NCBI RefSeq assembly: GCF_049243985.1
Contig: NC_135374.1
Span: 58,153,934 to 58,217,933, forward strand
Direction of reading: 5' to 3'
Length of the DNA stretch: 64,000 bases
DNA from: Paroedura picta
Taxonomy: Eukaryota; Chordata; Lepidosauria; Squamata; Gekkonidae
The notes below the pieces were generated by a model, which was not told the origin of the DNA, searched no databases, and saw only the letters and a program-made list of their open reading frames with translations. Shown one piece after another: positions 9,891 to 24,800 of the stretch (position 1 is its first letter; each line of letters starts with the position of its first letter). A program made the position numbers and the translations under genes.

Positions 9891-12800
9891 GTAAGCGTGA
9901 CCAGGGAGGCTCCCTCTCCACCTCCGAGGCGGCGAAGGGGCGGAGTAGTGGCAAGATCGCATGCATCTGAGAGAAGAAGACAGTTACGAAGAAGGAAACT
10001 TGGGCTGGCGGCTGGGAAGCCTCAGTCTGGGGGACGGGGGAAGGGGGTTGAATTGTATTTCTTGCATTTTACATTTATACCCCGCCCTTCCCTAGGGGCT
10101 CGGGACGGCTTATAAAAGGGGCCCCGTGACACTTCGTCAACCGGCAGGCATAATGACGTATCTAAAGGGAAATAATTAAGCAGTGGGCTCCAAGGGCAAT
10201 GACATGCGGGGGGGGGGGCACTACTTGTTCGATTTTTACGTAAAGATCAAATGTAAACTGGAAGAATACAGTGGTAATGACGGGTGGTTATATAGCCTTG
10301 CCAAGTGCCTTTGTTTTGGTAATCAGATCTAGGGGGGGTACTTAAGAAGAAGAAGGGATTCCAGGAAGGAGTGCTTTTCTGCTCTTAGAACTCAAGCACA
10401 TGTTGATAAGCCAGAGCTTACAAGTATTGACCCGTGTTGATTTCCTGTCCCTGCCATGTGTTTCGGTTTGGTAACTTTTTGGATACTCGTCTGGATATAT
10501 GTTAAGATGTACGAGCTTGGGTGGGTGTGAATTTTTTAGGAAATCTTTGTCATAATGATGTGCATAAATCAACTGATCCTGGTAAAGGAAAGAAGCTAAA
10601 AGCAGTCGTGAAAACAGAACTCTATGCATACTGTAGACTGCTCCCCCCCACACACTTGTTTATTAGTCTTTGTTATCTCAAGGACAAGATATGAAGAGTT
10701 GTATGGAGACACAGATATCTTGTAACTGCTTGTCCAACCGTTTTGCCGTGCTGAGTACTCCAGGAGTTCTTCATTATTTGAAAATAAAAGAGATGAATTG
10801 ATTCCACAGCTATTATATGAATAAATATGTGGAATATAGTTTGAGCCCAGTGGCACCTTTATGATCAACAAAGTTTCATTCTGGGTATAATCTTAAGTGT
10901 ACATGCACATGAAAGTTTATAGCCTGGATAAAACTTTATTGGTCTTAAAGGTGCCACTGGATTCAAACTTTGTTGTGCTGCTTCAGACCAACCTAGCTAC
11001 CCACCTGAAACTATCTTCATGTAAAATATGTGTCATGCTAATTTTCTCCCTTCAGAGCCTTCTCCAAAACCTGCTGTTTCCACACAATCTTTGCCTTAAT
11101 CCTCATTCCAGACAGTAAACAGATTTTGCCCAATTAGGGCCCTCAAAGTGATAAGTAATTAGAAAACATTAAAATTGACGTTTAAAACCGATGGTGGTGA
11201 AAAGTGCAATCAAGTCACAGCTGACTTTTGGTGATCCCATGGGTTTTTCAAGGCAAAAGACATTCAGAGGTGGTTTGCTAGTACTTTCCTCTGTGTTGTG
11301 ACACTGGTATTCCCTGGAGGTCTCCCATCCACAGGGCTGACCCAGCTTGGCTTTCAAGATCTAACTAGCCTGGGTGATCCAAGTCAGGTTTTAAAAACAT
11401 TGCATATATATATATATATATATATAAAATCAGTAATTAAAAACAAGGTTAGCTGATGTGCAGTATCTTGTACTTACGTTTTTATAATAGGGAGCAATAC
11501 ATCCTTTAAAAAGCACTGTTTTCTGTTAGCAATTTTGTGGGGGTAAAGTGCGTGTTGTAAGAGAACTATCTTACTAAGTCATTATCTGTCTGAAACAGAT
11601 AAATTTGTTATCCATTTTCCCCTGCTTTGTGTTGAGACTGTAGTCCTGGAATTCCCAACCAGAGGTCCGTGGGAGCTCCAGTGGGGGTCTGCAGCCTTTC
11701 CCCTTCTACCTTAACAGACTTAGCCACAAGCTAAGGAACTGGCTGCCTCCACTCAGGTGGCTCTGTGGATATAAAAATCAAATGCGGGGCAACTGGTTGT
11801 TGCATGAATCACAGGTTTGGGCTGGCTTCTCAGCTCCTGCCTTTCCAGCTTACATGGGGCAAAGTTGCTGTAGTAGTAGTAAAGGTGGGGGGAAGGAGTG
11901 AAAGGAAGGTGCAGATGGTGATGTCACTTCCAGTGACATGTCACTTCCGAGGGGTGTGGCAGCTGACATCACTTCCATGGGTTCTTGAAGACTGAAAATT
12001 TATTGTAGGGGCCCCTCTACAGTTAAAAGGTTGAAAAAGGCTGCTCTAGTCAATACACCACTGGCTTATTTTTTTAGTTGGACTTGTGTGCCCTTCTGTT
12101 TGTGGAGGAGCTTCTTCCTATTTGAATGACGGGGGACCTGTGGAGACATTTGCCTGGGCTTTCTGATTGTTCTTGGACAATGGGTTGCATGATGAGGTAA
12201 TTGAGAAGTTGTGTTCAGTGTCTTTCTATTTGTGGGGGATCATTTAGGAAGAATTAAATGGCTGTGAGCTATTTTATCAGTTGATTTCACTTTTGATGGG
12301 TTCAATGACTTGCAACCATTTAATCCTAACAGCTGAAAGGTCACTGGTCTGTTTTGCTTTTCCTGATCCAAGGGGAGGATGTGAAACTGACCAGTGAAAT
12401 GGCTTGCAGCCATTTGAACCTAACAGTTGATAGACACACAGACATTGATATCAGGTTTAAATGGCTAGCAACCACTTAAATCTAACAGGTCAGCTGTGGA
12501 CCCCTGCTGATCAGCTGATATGTTTAAATAGTTTGAACAGCCAAACTGGACAAAAGTCTGATAAATGTTCGTAGATGCCAAACCGGGCCAAGTTTGTGCT
12601 GAATTTTGGCTCATGAACTGGTTCACGCCCATCCCTATTGTTCAATAATTCAGTTTTGCGTAGCTTGTGGAAAGCCAGCTTGTTTAGTTATTTTAAGCAT
12701 TTTATAGCAATAAGAAATGGGCCTGAGATAATTAATCCTTACTAATGTATTCTTTCAGCTAAGAAGGCTTGCTGTCAAGAAGTATGCATATAATTACAAC

Positions 12801-15800
12801 ATAAAAGTGATTGTCCTTGGACATGAATGTAACATGGTTTGGTACTGCTTATAATAGATAAAGGCACTGGCAAACCACCCTGTATTGAGTCTGCCATGAA
12901 AACGCTGGAGGGCGTCACCCCAAGGGTCAGACATGACTCGGTGCTTGCACAGGGGATACCTTTACCTTTACCTTTATAATAGATAAAAAGGTGGCAAAAT
13001 TATACAGAAGAATTATACAAGAGCGAGCTTAACATCCCTGATAACCACAATGGGGTAGTTACTGACCTGGAGCCAGACATCCTAGAATGTGAAGTCAAAT
13101 GGGCCTTAGGAAGTTTGAGCAACAATAAAGCTAGTGGTGGTGACAGCATTCCAGTTGAATTATTCAAAATCTTAAAAGACGATGCAGTAAAAGTGCTACA
13201 CTCAATATGCTAGCAAATTTGGAAAACTCAACAATGGCCCCAGGATTGGAAAAGGTCAGTTTACATTCCAATCCCAAAGAAGGGCAATGCCAAAGAATGT
13301 TCAAACTACCGCACCATTGCACTCATTTCTCATGTTAGCAAAGTTATGCTCAAAATTTTACAAGCTAGGCTCCATCAATATGTGGACCGAGAACTTCCAG
13401 AAGTACAGGCAGGATTTCAAAGAGGCAGAGGAACTAGAGATCAAATTGCCAACATACGCAGGATCATGGAGAAAGCTAGGGAATTCCAGAAGAACATCTA
13501 CTTCTGCTTCATTGACTATGCTAAAACCTTTGATTGTGTGGAGCACAACAAATTGTGGCAAGTTCTTACAGAGATGGGAATACCAGAGCATCTTATTTGT
13601 CTCTTGAGAAACTTATATGCAGATCAAGAAGCAACAGTGAGAATTGAACATGGAATCACTGATTGGTTCAAAATTGAGAAAGGAGTTCGGCAAGGCTGTA
13701 TACTGTCGCCTTGCCTATTTCACTTGTATGCGGAGCACATCATGAGGAAGGCGGGATTAGAGGAGTCACAAATTGGGATCAAGACTGCAGGGAGAAATAT
13801 CAACAACCTCAGATATGCAGATGATACCACTCTAGTGGCAGAAAGTGAAGAGGAACTAAAGAGCCTGTTGATGCGGGTGAAGGAGGAGAGTGCAAAAGTT
13901 GGCTTGAAACTCAACATCAAGAAAACAAAGATCATGGCATCCGGCCCTCTCAATTCCTGGCAAATAGATGGGGAAGAAATGGAGATAGTGACGGATTTTA
14001 TTTTCCTGGGCTCCAAGATCACTGCAGATGGGGACTGCAGCAAAGAAATTAAAAGACGCTTGCTCCTGGGGAGGAAAGCTATGGCAAATCTAGACAGCAT
14101 CCTAAAAAGCAGAGACATCACCCTGCCAACAAAAGTGCGTTTAGTCAAGGCTATGGTATTCCCAGTTGCAATGTATGGCTGTGAAAGTTGGACCATAAGG
14201 AAGGCCGAGCGTCAAAGAATTGAGGCTTTTGAACTCTGGTGCTGGAGAAGACTCTTGCGAGTCCCTTGGACTGCAAGGTGAACAAACCGGTCAGTCTTAG
14301 AGGAGATCAGCCCTGATTACTCCTTAGAAGGCCAGATCCTGAAGATGAAACTCAAATACTTTGGCCACCTCATGAGAAGGAAGGCCTCCCTGGTGAAGAA
14401 CCTAATGCTGGGAGCGATCGAGGGAAAAAGAAGAAGGGGACGACAGAGAATGAGGTGGCTGGATGGAGTCACTGAAGCAGTAGGTGCAAACTTAAATGGA
14501 CTCCGGGGAATGGTAGAGGACAGGAAGGCCTGGAGTATTATTGTCCATGGGGTCGCGATGGGTCGAACACGACTTCACACCTAACAACAACAAATAATAG
14601 ATATAATTGTATATCTGAAAAAGACACAGTCCCCTGCACCATTCTGTTTCTTGTTGGAAGAGTGTACATAGAATATCTGTTGTGTACATCATTGCTGATT
14701 TTACCTTGTCATGTGTCTACTTTAAAATCTTCTGCTGAGTATTTGTAGAGAACTAATTCATTTCCCACAGATTTGAGTAGAAAAATGGTCAAAGCAAAAG
14801 TGAATTTAAGAACCAAAATTATACCTATTCAAAATTAAGGCTTTTTTTTCCCATTAGAAAAACTTTAAATGCATTTCAAATCAAATTTCAGCTAACTGTA
14901 TTCTAAAAATAGGAACAGAAAGTTGAAAGAAGTTACCAAAAATGTGCATTTCTGGCTTGTGTTTCTGTTACGTTTTAACATCTGCTTCCTGTTCCTCCTC
15001 ATGTTCTTTGTTGATAGGACATAAGAGATGACCTGGTCCCAGAGATTATTAGAGCCTGTTTGATGTTCATTCTTCTAACCGCTGGGCAGGATGTTGCACA
15101 CAGTTTGGGACAACAGTTAGCGGTTTCTTAATTTCTATGTTCTCTGCTCTAAGTTACACCCTTCATCTGCTCCTGCCCTCCATGACATTTTAATTTGTTT
15201 GCCTGTGTTTTGAATCTAGAGTGGTGGGGAAGTTACTGAGGATATCATTTGGTTCGCAAGAGCTTGCAGCAGCAAAAGGATCTAGCACATATCCTCATAC
15301 ACTACTTCTCTATTTAAATTCTCTGTCCTGGCCACCCTTTATGAAAAGTATAAAAGCAAAAGACAGATTATCCTTATCCATGGTGCTCTGAATATTTATG
15401 AAACTCCCCGGTGGGTGGAGCGTGTCCGGAATGAAATCTGGCCTCTCATTACTTCAGCATTACCCCACCGCCCAGTCTGAGTCTGCCCTTCCCCCCACCC
15501 CACCTTCCAGGTAGCAGGTAAGCGCCGCCAACGGGATGCCCATCTCAGTCTCACAGAGCAACCCCACCGCCACCCCCCCAAGGCCACACCCCCGCTAGTG
15601 CCTGCTGCATTCACACATGGCAGCGGGCTTCTCAGGTAGTACTTTATAAACACCAACCAGAATGACCCAAACCAGTATGCAACCACCTGTGTTCTGTATA
15701 ATTTTTTACCAGGGTATTTGTTCATAAATAATAGTAAAGGGAATGATTTATAAGCTTTCACAATGTTTTGCATGATTTTGGTTTGTCATAATGATATTAT

Positions 15801-18800
15801 GTGGCTACTAGAGTAAATACCATTGTGTGCTGTAAGACAGTGGGAGCTAGCTCATGGTTTGGTGTGGGTTTTATGCCTTGCTTAGAAGCTGGCAACCCTA
15901 AGAGAAGGTCTCTCTGTGCACAACAGTCCTGAGCCAAGTCAGCTTCAAGCACATCTAGGAAGTGTGGAATTCCTCAACATGAACCTACATCATATCTGGC
16001 AACCTTACCTCTCTGCAATGTTTTCTTCATCTGAAATAGGCCAGGGCCACTATGTGGCTGGTTGGGTGGCTGTGGAGGTATTATACCCTTTTGAGACCCC
16101 ACTTTCAAATCTCAAGAAATATTTCCAAGGGGGTAGCCAACCAGGGGTAGCCAACCTCCAGGTGGGGCTGGAGAGCTCCTGGAATTACCTGCTGGAAGAA
16201 ACAGAAGCTCTCATACATTTCTGACTTTCAAAGCAGCTATCTACCACCATTACTCCTACCCTTTCTCCAATGATCTCAAGGGAATATACACCTTGGAATT
16301 TAGTTTTGCCCTGTAGACTTGGTCTTTGATCACTAGGCTTTAGTCTATCATGCATAACAAAAGGGATGATGACAGCTAATGATATCCTTCAGTGAATACC
16401 TTAATGGCACTGATCAAGGAGCACTTCAGACTAAGCAGAGAGTGACTAGTTCGAATTTAGGATAGCCATGCAGGCCATCAGCCACCTGGATATTTGTTGG
16501 TGGCCTTAATCACCATTCTGCAAGTAGTACAAGCAGGTCTCCTGCACTGTGTGCAGTTTGACCATTATTATAATCACAAGATGGGGTGCAGCTTTTTAGT
16601 GAGCTTCCATGGAGTATAAACTAAGGAGTCTTGTGGTATCTCACAACAGAGGAGTTATAAGAATGAAGCAGGGAGAGAATATTGTGTACTCAGGTTTATA
16701 TATAACCACACGCATCTGGGAACACATGGAAACTTCAGAAACAGCATTAAACAGTAGGGCCTGAAATGCAAGGGGTAGTCCTTGTGCTGTGGCTAGTGTC
16801 AGATTAGGATCTGGAAACTCCGGTTTGAATATCCAGTCTGCCATGGAAATTTGCTGGGTCAGTGACTTTATGTATTTGGTCAGAGGCTTCCTGTGAACAT
16901 AAAATGGAGAAGGAGTATAAACGAAGTTAATAGATAATAGTGACATATCTTGTGCAGCAGTGGTCCCCAATCTTTTTATCACTGGGGACCGTTCAACACT
17001 TGACAATTTTGAGGCCCGGGGGGGGGGGTTGTCTTTTGCCGAGGGATGTCGCCACTGCCTGAGCCCCTGCTCCATTTGCTTTCCTGCTGGCGCCCCTGAC
17101 TTCCCACCACCCGCTGGGGGGTGCTGCCAGCAGCAGCTGCGCAGTGCCACGTCAAGGGGGAGCCCCAGCCATGGCAGCTGCTGGAGAGCACCAAAGGTGA
17201 GCCGGTGGCAGAATGGCAGGGCAGCCCCCGAGGCAGCAGCTGGGGAGGAGGACAAGGAGGAGCCGCGGGCCGGTACCAACTGATCTGCGGACCGGTACCG
17301 GTCCCCGGACCGGGGGTTGGGGACCACTGTTGTGCAGGATCCAGATATAATCAGAGTGACCCATTCATTAAAACATCATTTAGTTATTCTAGCTTTCCAG
17401 CTGTACTGGGAAATAAATCTTGGTTGTAGGTTGTCAGACAGGTATTCTAATAAATTCTGGTTCCTCAATTTCATACATTCTGTTTTTGTTTAAATTGGCA
17501 GATGATTATCCTGTTCTGAATGTACCATTTTAGGGCAGTTGACTGTACTCTAGGTAATATAAGCTCTTGCTTCAGACCAGAACTTTTACTGCTGTTTTGC
17601 AAGTTGAACTTGGGGAAGCACAGTTACGTGCTTGGAGGACATTTCTGCACATTGAAAAAAATAGTGTTATGCCAGCAGAATGACGTAGCACTAAAAACTG
17701 TTGCACCTCCGGCCATTCCTCATCTTCTTGCTGTCTTGCTTTTTTGTGCTTCTTACACTCCACATCGCCTGCTGAAAATAGCAGAAGAGAGCAACGCGCT
17801 TTACATGCGACTCTCTTCCACCTGTCAATCCTGGCAACCAATCCCCATTCTCAATGTTTTAAAGGGCCCATGATGCTCGCCAATATTTTTAATTTAATAC
17901 TTTTCCATTTAAAATAGATGCATAGTGCTTTTTGAATGCTACCCCTTATTGAATCACAAGTCTTGATACTTTTAAAAAACCTCGTTCCTGATTGGGGGGG
18001 GACATCCTTTGTGTTACAACTTTGAGAGTAAATTATTTCTGGCATCACCTGCACACTTGTCTGCCTATTCATTGCTCCAGGCTGTTCTTAATTTTTAAAA
18101 AGCTTTTCCCATTCCCGGGAAGAAGGGAGAAGGAGGCAGGTGCTAGGAAAGGACATTGGAAGCAGAGGTAGCAGTTCTTTGTTTCCATACATTTCTTTTG
18201 CTGGTGGCCTGCTGGTTGCTTTCCTGTAGCTCGCGCTTTTTAGGTTGGGGAATCCACTTTATGTGATTCCCCAACTAGCCCTTTAAAATGGAAGATGTAG
18301 TGAGCAGTTTGCTGCCTGGTCACTGGATGTTGGCAACGTCAAGTGAAGTGGCCAGAATATAACGACTACCTAAGATAAGCATTTCACTACATGTAACGGT
18401 TGTGGAATTGCCCAGAGTGATCTCTTGCAAGAAATGTGGCTAAGGTGTGACTAACTTTTTTGGACATAGACAGTTACAGTCTAAACTGTTTCTCTCCCAA
18501 ATTTCTATAGGTTCAACGTGCCTGGACCCCCCTGAGAATGTTACTGTACACATTATTAACACAAACATCACTCTGACATGGGACTGGGAAAACCCCTGTG
18601 GCCTCAGTGTAAACTTTTCAGCCAAGCATAAAGAGTAAGCTACCAGTTTCTATTTAACTCACTGTTAAGAATTTACACAAGCTGATGATACTTTTGGAAT
18701 GTCCCTAAATAGCACAGCTGTATTACTTTGTCATTATAGCAAAATAAAAAAATCACAGTGGCACCTTGAAGGCCAACAACAAGTATTTATACTGGGAATT

Positions 18801-21800
18801 CCTTGTAAGGTGATGATTGAGGTGGAAACCAAGGTAAGAAGGCTTGGTGAGAACGCTGTGTAAATTACCAACCTACAGTGAAAGGGGAGGCATTGGGGTA
18901 GGAAGGTGAGGTGTGAAACCTAAGTTAACAGAATAAGCAATTATGTATAATGGATGGATGGTAAGAGAGGTCAGAAGTTGGAACAAATAAGCTAAGGAAT
19001 GGCGTTGAAGAAATGGATTAAGTGAAAATTGGTTTATGGTTGCAGTCTGATAAAATGTGTTAATTGGGGGTGGGATCAGGGTAATCAAATTCTTAATTTT
19101 TCTATGTTTTTCTATGTAATGAAAACAAAGTATATTAATAAAGAGTTTTTAAGGTTTCAAATTTTAAAAAAAACAACATCCAGTTACATTTTCTAGAAAG
19201 TAGATCCTGCAGAGCTGTTAGAGGTTGTTGTAAGGAAGGAAATCCCAGGCTTTGTTGCCATGTAGTTTTGATGAGTTGTAATTCAGCCCTAAACTTCCCT
19301 GCTTTGGCTTCCTTTCCCATCTACCCAGTCTTCCTCTTAAGAGTTCCCATTTTGATTTTCTCTTCACATATCTGAAGAAGTAAGCCGTGACTCACAAAAG
19401 CTTGTATTGAAAGAAATGTTAGACGTTAAGGTACCACTGGATGGTCCTTATTTTCATATAAGTAATAGCCAGTTTGTTTATTCTGAAAAGCAGATATGAG
19501 TTTCAGAGATTCAGGATGAGATCTGCATTTTAAGTCTATGTGTAAAAGAATGTCTTCTATACGCACAAAACTTCTACCTCTGTAACCACGTTGTGTGGAT
19601 CCTATGAGCAGAGGCTGAGCACTTTCCTAAGTAATTTGTTGAAGTGAAGCTGCTGCTCCTGGAGATGGGCTAAGGAGGCAAGGATGTATATCTGTGAGAG
19701 ATCCCATCTCCATGCTGCCATTGCCTCTTGAGGGAAGATTTACAAATCCGAGAGAATCTCCTTCACTTTGTATGATGGATAAGAGGATTGTCCCCAGTCC
19801 AAAGTAGTTTCCTTTCCTCTTATACTGCTCTTATATAGAATTTTGCCATGCAGGATTAGATAGATAAAGACGTGTGAGCTCAAGGTGCCATCCGCTTGCC
19901 TCAGAGAATCAGTGGAGGATGTAACTTGCTGGGTGCAATGTGTCCCAAAATGTGCTAAATATGAAGGGCAACTGAAAAGGTAAATCTGTGAGTGGGTAGA
20001 GACATGACTGAACAGATTCTGCAGACAGTGTCTTCCTGTGAGATGGCACAGCACACAGCTAGAAAGAGGCAAGGGGGATCAGGCGACAACCAACATTTCC
20101 AAATCTGTGTGTGTTACCATATGTTTTTGGCCACTGGGTGGTGTGGACTAAGATTCAAGTAATTTTACCTGCCAAATCACCAACATTTCCTGTTTGAAAA
20201 CTTCTAAATTGCATTTCAGAATGCCAGATCATGAGAAGAATCTTGACAATTGGACAGTGATTCCGGAGTGTCACAATGTAATCTCCACAGAATGTGATCT
20301 CTCATTATTAAAACTGGATTATTTAAATTACTACAATGTGAGTGTAAGAGTGGAAGTAGGGAAAGAAAGTTCTCCGTGGGCCTCTGTAAAATTTTCTCCT
20401 TATTTTACAGGTACGACTCTCTTCCTTATGTGTCTGATTCTGCATGTTATGTGATTATAAGCAATGCTGAGGCCTAGTTACAAACATATAATAATTATAT
20501 GACTCCTCATTACTAAAGCTTCAGTTTGGTTTTTACTTTGGTACCACTGTCAGGGTGGTCCTCTGTTTTTGAAGAACTGGTGAGAGAACCTGTGCTGGGA
20601 GATGCTGAGGATTGAAATGGAGGCTATCTGCATATAAAGCAGATACTCTTGACACTAAGCTATGGCCTGTTGGTGATAGTGGGGGGAAGGACAAACGTGA
20701 AGGGTGGAAAGGAGAAGAATGCTAGAAAAAGTGTGAGAGACAGCCTCCAGTGGTAGAAGTCTGATTACTAATCAACAGCATAATTATCTGTTTAGAAAGA
20801 CCACCCAACCATAGCCTTTGTTGATCATGTCATCTTTTCACAGACTCTCTCATACTATGAGGGGGACAGTGGTGGTGGCAGTGAAGGATATACTCCCCTC
20901 ATGATTCCCTACCATGCTGTGAGAGAACCTGGGGTGGAGAAGTAGACCCCTGCTTTGTCTTTTCCTCCCTATCAGCACAACTCCTCCCTATCCTTCATCC
21001 AGCACAACTTAGCATGGTACAGTAGAGAGTCTGCCCTGCTCATGGCAGGGGTGGGGAAGTAGAGAAGACAGTCTGCTTAATGAAGGTAATGTTAGGATAG
21101 CACTTTGCCCTCTTTGTGGCAAAAGGTATAGTGTACCAGTTATACCAGTACACATACAAATAGCTGTATGCACAAATGTAATTTTGGGTTAGGCCATTCA
21201 TTGATGCGGTTAGTGGACAATGTAGACTTCAAATACAGAATTACGATCTGCTTTTGGGGTCCCACAGATGAGTCCCTGGAATTCCATCCCAATGTCTAGC
21301 TCTAATAATTGCCATTGTGTGCCCTTTGTCCCATTTCCCACCAGCTGCTTCACTGATTATCATTCCTCATCTACTCAAGAGAGTTCTGTTGGCCATATTT
21401 CATATGAAAATGGGACAAAGGCATGTTAGTGGTGTCCTGTCTCAGAATACTTAGTCATTTTTTCCACTCAGAAGATCTGGTAGTCCAACTAATGCCAGAT
21501 TAAGAGTTTTAATAAAGATTATTTTACTGATTCCCGATTATCATATCTGTAGATTGCCAAATGCCAGTGATTCCATATTGTTATTTGGTTTTTTGCTCTT
21601 GAAGTCTACATCTTCATGTTGCAAGTTATCATTAATATGAGCATTTGTGTTTAAGTTTATCATCTTGGTTAACAGCTCAGATTGGTCCTCCGGAAGTGCT
21701 GCTGGAATCAGTAGATGGAAATGTAAACATTAAAATTATACCTCCAGAAGCAGACCAGTCAAAACAAACGTGGATGTATGATACTTTAACCTATACGCTA

Positions 21801-24800
21801 GCAATCTGGAAGAACTCATCAGAATCTGAGGTGCTACATTGTTCTCCATGAACTTCTTAATATGTTACAGTTTTCATTTTACATAAATGCTACTACAATG
21901 TATTAGTTTTTACATCCTTTGTGTTTTAGAGTTTGGATCTTTTGTGAAAATGCTAAATATCTAAATGCTGCAGTCCTGTACTAGTTTAGTGAGGTTTACT
22001 TTTGAGCACGCATTCATAGAACTGGGGTGCTTAAATTGTGTATTGTTATTGTTTAATGTTGTTTATGGGTGTTGTTTAATATTGTTTAAGGGTGCTTGAA
22101 TAGAGTTTCTCCTTCAGTGGGGCCAAAGTCAGCCAAAGTGGTTAGGTCATTCCTCTGCTCACTCAGGTAGATAGGGTTATATATGCAATTGTTTTGCCTA
22201 GTCACCTCATGAATGATCACTGGCTTGACCCTGCAGTTTGGACAGCCCTACTGCTTGCGTAGGAGTCCAGAACCTTGCTCTTAGTCACATAGGTATCCTT
22301 TCAAAAATCAAACTAACTAAAAGAGAATACAAAACCCAGTGAGCATGAAGAGAAAGTGGAGTTATTCTCTACACATTAGAAGAAATCCCTACCATGGAAT
22401 CCACTGCGGGTACTGAAAGGGCTGTGGAAATGAAGGAGGTTGCCCCATCACATCCATCTCCAATGCTCAGCTCTGCTGGACCATAGGGGACAGAGGCTGA
22501 TGTGGGGGTGAGGCAGCAGCCAAGAGCCCCAGGGTGCAGTCCATGGCTCCAGTCTGAGACTCCCACTTTGAGCATGTTGCAGCAGCTGCCAGCAAGACAA
22601 CAGAGCTTCTTAACCCAACCCGGAAGGTAGGTGGGAAAGCGAAGTGGGCTGCACCATGAAGAAGGCTAGAGCCATCACAAGGCATATCCCTGCCAACAGC
22701 CCTAGCACAAAGAGACAGAGAACCAGTTGCAAAGGAGACATCGATGGAGGCATAAAGAGTTCTGGAGCTCTGGAACACCAGCCTCCAGCTGCTCATGGAA
22801 CTGCAGGCAACATGTAACTCCAGGTCAGTGAACTGTCACCAGCCAGGCACTGCAGGAGTGACGAGGAGTCAGAGAGCTGTGCCTGTAAGCACCCATCCCT
22901 GGGACCTGCAGAAAAGCACTCATCCCTGAGCATACTAGTAGAGGGCAGAGGCATATGTGTCCCAGAACTCTGGGAGCAAGAGCCATACAGAGTGGTTTAC
23001 ACAAAGAGGCCCAGGAGGCCCAGGATGGTGTGGCTTTCAGGCGGGGAGACATGGTTGCAAGGGAACCCTTCTGCCCTGTAGCAGAAGGGAACTGGATCAC
23101 TGCCCCACAGACCCTGGAGTATTGAGGCTACCCTAGAGTCGGATCATGGTGTCATGGGGACTGAGGGGGGAACAAAGTCTCAGCATCATATAATTGAGGT
23201 ACTGGAAGTAACTCTTTCTGGAATTCCAATGCTGGAGGAAACAAGACCCCCAGGACTGCTACCCTCCCCCTCTGCTTATTACGAGGAAGTTTCAGACTGG
23301 GAAGCCCCCATCTGGCAAAAAAAATGCAGGAGGTGCGATACAGGAGAGGAATTAAGTCCACATACATCTGAGCCTTCAGACAATGAGGAGCCCCAGCCAG
23401 GACAGTGCAGGCATAGGGGCCCAGGATCTCACACTCAAACCAGGGACCCTGAGCTATACCACAGACCCAGGCAGATATATCCTAGCTTGGATATGAGGCA
23501 CATGCCTTCCATTGCTTCTGTGACAGTATCTATTTTGGAAAGAGAGGAGGGGGAGTGGTCAGTAGAGGAGGCTGAGGCCAAGGAAACTTCCACTAAACTA
23601 TTTCAAGCCGAATGTCTGCATAGGGTGTTACCAAAAGTCAGCTCCGCGCTATGTAACAAGATGGAGATACAGGAGAAACCTAGGTTGGCTGCATTAGCAA
23701 ACCTAGACATTAGAGGCTTTAAGAAACCCATTCCAATCCAGACAGCACACTCATTTCCTGACAATTTTGATGACGTTCTCAAGGCTGAATGGATGATCCC
23801 AGGCAGTGGGACCTCATTGACGTCAGTGGCCAGAAAGTTATGCACCTTGACAGATGAAGCGATGGTCAATCATTGATGAGTCAGTGGTGTCTCTCCACTC
23901 AGGAGCAATATTGCCAAATGATAGAAGAAATGCCATAAGGGATGCTGTAGAAAGATGGAATGAAATGGCACTAAAAAAAGACCTATGAGGTAGTTTCCAT
24001 GGCCATAAGAGCATCAACCCAAGCCATCATCATCTGAATTACCAAAAAGTACTAAATGGGGGAATATTTAATTCTAGCAGGAGGAGATGCCAGAAGTGTT
24101 TCCACAGGTCTAGGTTGAGTCAAATGATTAGGAGGCTACTGCTGTGTCTATATAAATATACCTTGTGTTCTTTGCTTGTTTGCATTCCAAGGGACACCCA
24201 AATAGATTATAGAAAGAAATTCTTTGAACAACTCAACTGGCCCAAGGCCCCAGAAAGCTTGATAATTTCCCTGCTGGTTTTTGTATAAGGAATTGAATGA
24301 AAGCATGTAAATAATTAAAATCAAGAATTACACTGTTCTGTAAATATATCATCCTGTCATGGTCACTTCTGCTGCACCCTCAGAGCTGGTGCCAGAGGGC
24401 ACTGGTCTGGAGAGATCACTTGACCCGCTCCTGGAGCCACTGGGGGATTCAGCCTTGGACCCACCTGATGATGAGCAGCCTGGGCTTAGGCAGGCTGATA
24501 CCCAGCCATACTGTCACACCCCTGGATATAGCAGTCACCAGCATGCTAGCTTGCTGTCAGGGTAGATGGGGCCCAGCTGCACCGGCTTCCTCTGATGATG
24601 ATTAGAGCCAGCTGCAAGACCTCTGGCTGAGGGCTGCTCCACCCGGTTTTGGACTGTATTTTAGACTAGAGGAATCTTGAGGCAAGGTCCTTTGTGGGAC
24701 GAAGACTGTGTTACCCTCCCCACCTGCCCAGACTACTCCTGTTTTGAATCGCTACAGCAAAGCTCTGCTCCTGTGACTTCCAGCTCTTCAACCTTTGGCT

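Larger units (their letters stand above)
9340..10130 (+). promoter_or_regulatory. IFNAR1: IFNAR1 CpG-rich promoter region
   Basis: CpG density rises around the first exon. Visible candidate sites are an NRF1-like TTGCGCATGCGTC near 9648-9660, a CACGTG E-box at 9751-9756, GC-rich KLF/SP-like GGGCGTG near 9668, and an ISRE half-site-like AAACGAAACT at 9473-9482. There is no TATA box at a convincing distance, which fits a broadly expressed CpG promoter. Site calls are by eye only, and the transcription start cannot be fixed from sequence. Confidence 0.6.
9891..18510 (+). other. IFNAR1: IFNAR1 intron 1
   Basis: This 8.6 kb intron is filled with repeats that are listed separately (L2 tail, foldback, 5S SINE, SINE tail plus BovB, Helitron-like element, hAT MITE). 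Between them, 14604-15370, 15640-16957 and 17338-18510 hold nothing I can name. 11650-12045 has hAT-like ends ('ccaaccagaggtcc' and 'ggttgaaaaaggctg') but no clear target duplication. Confidence 0.7.
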
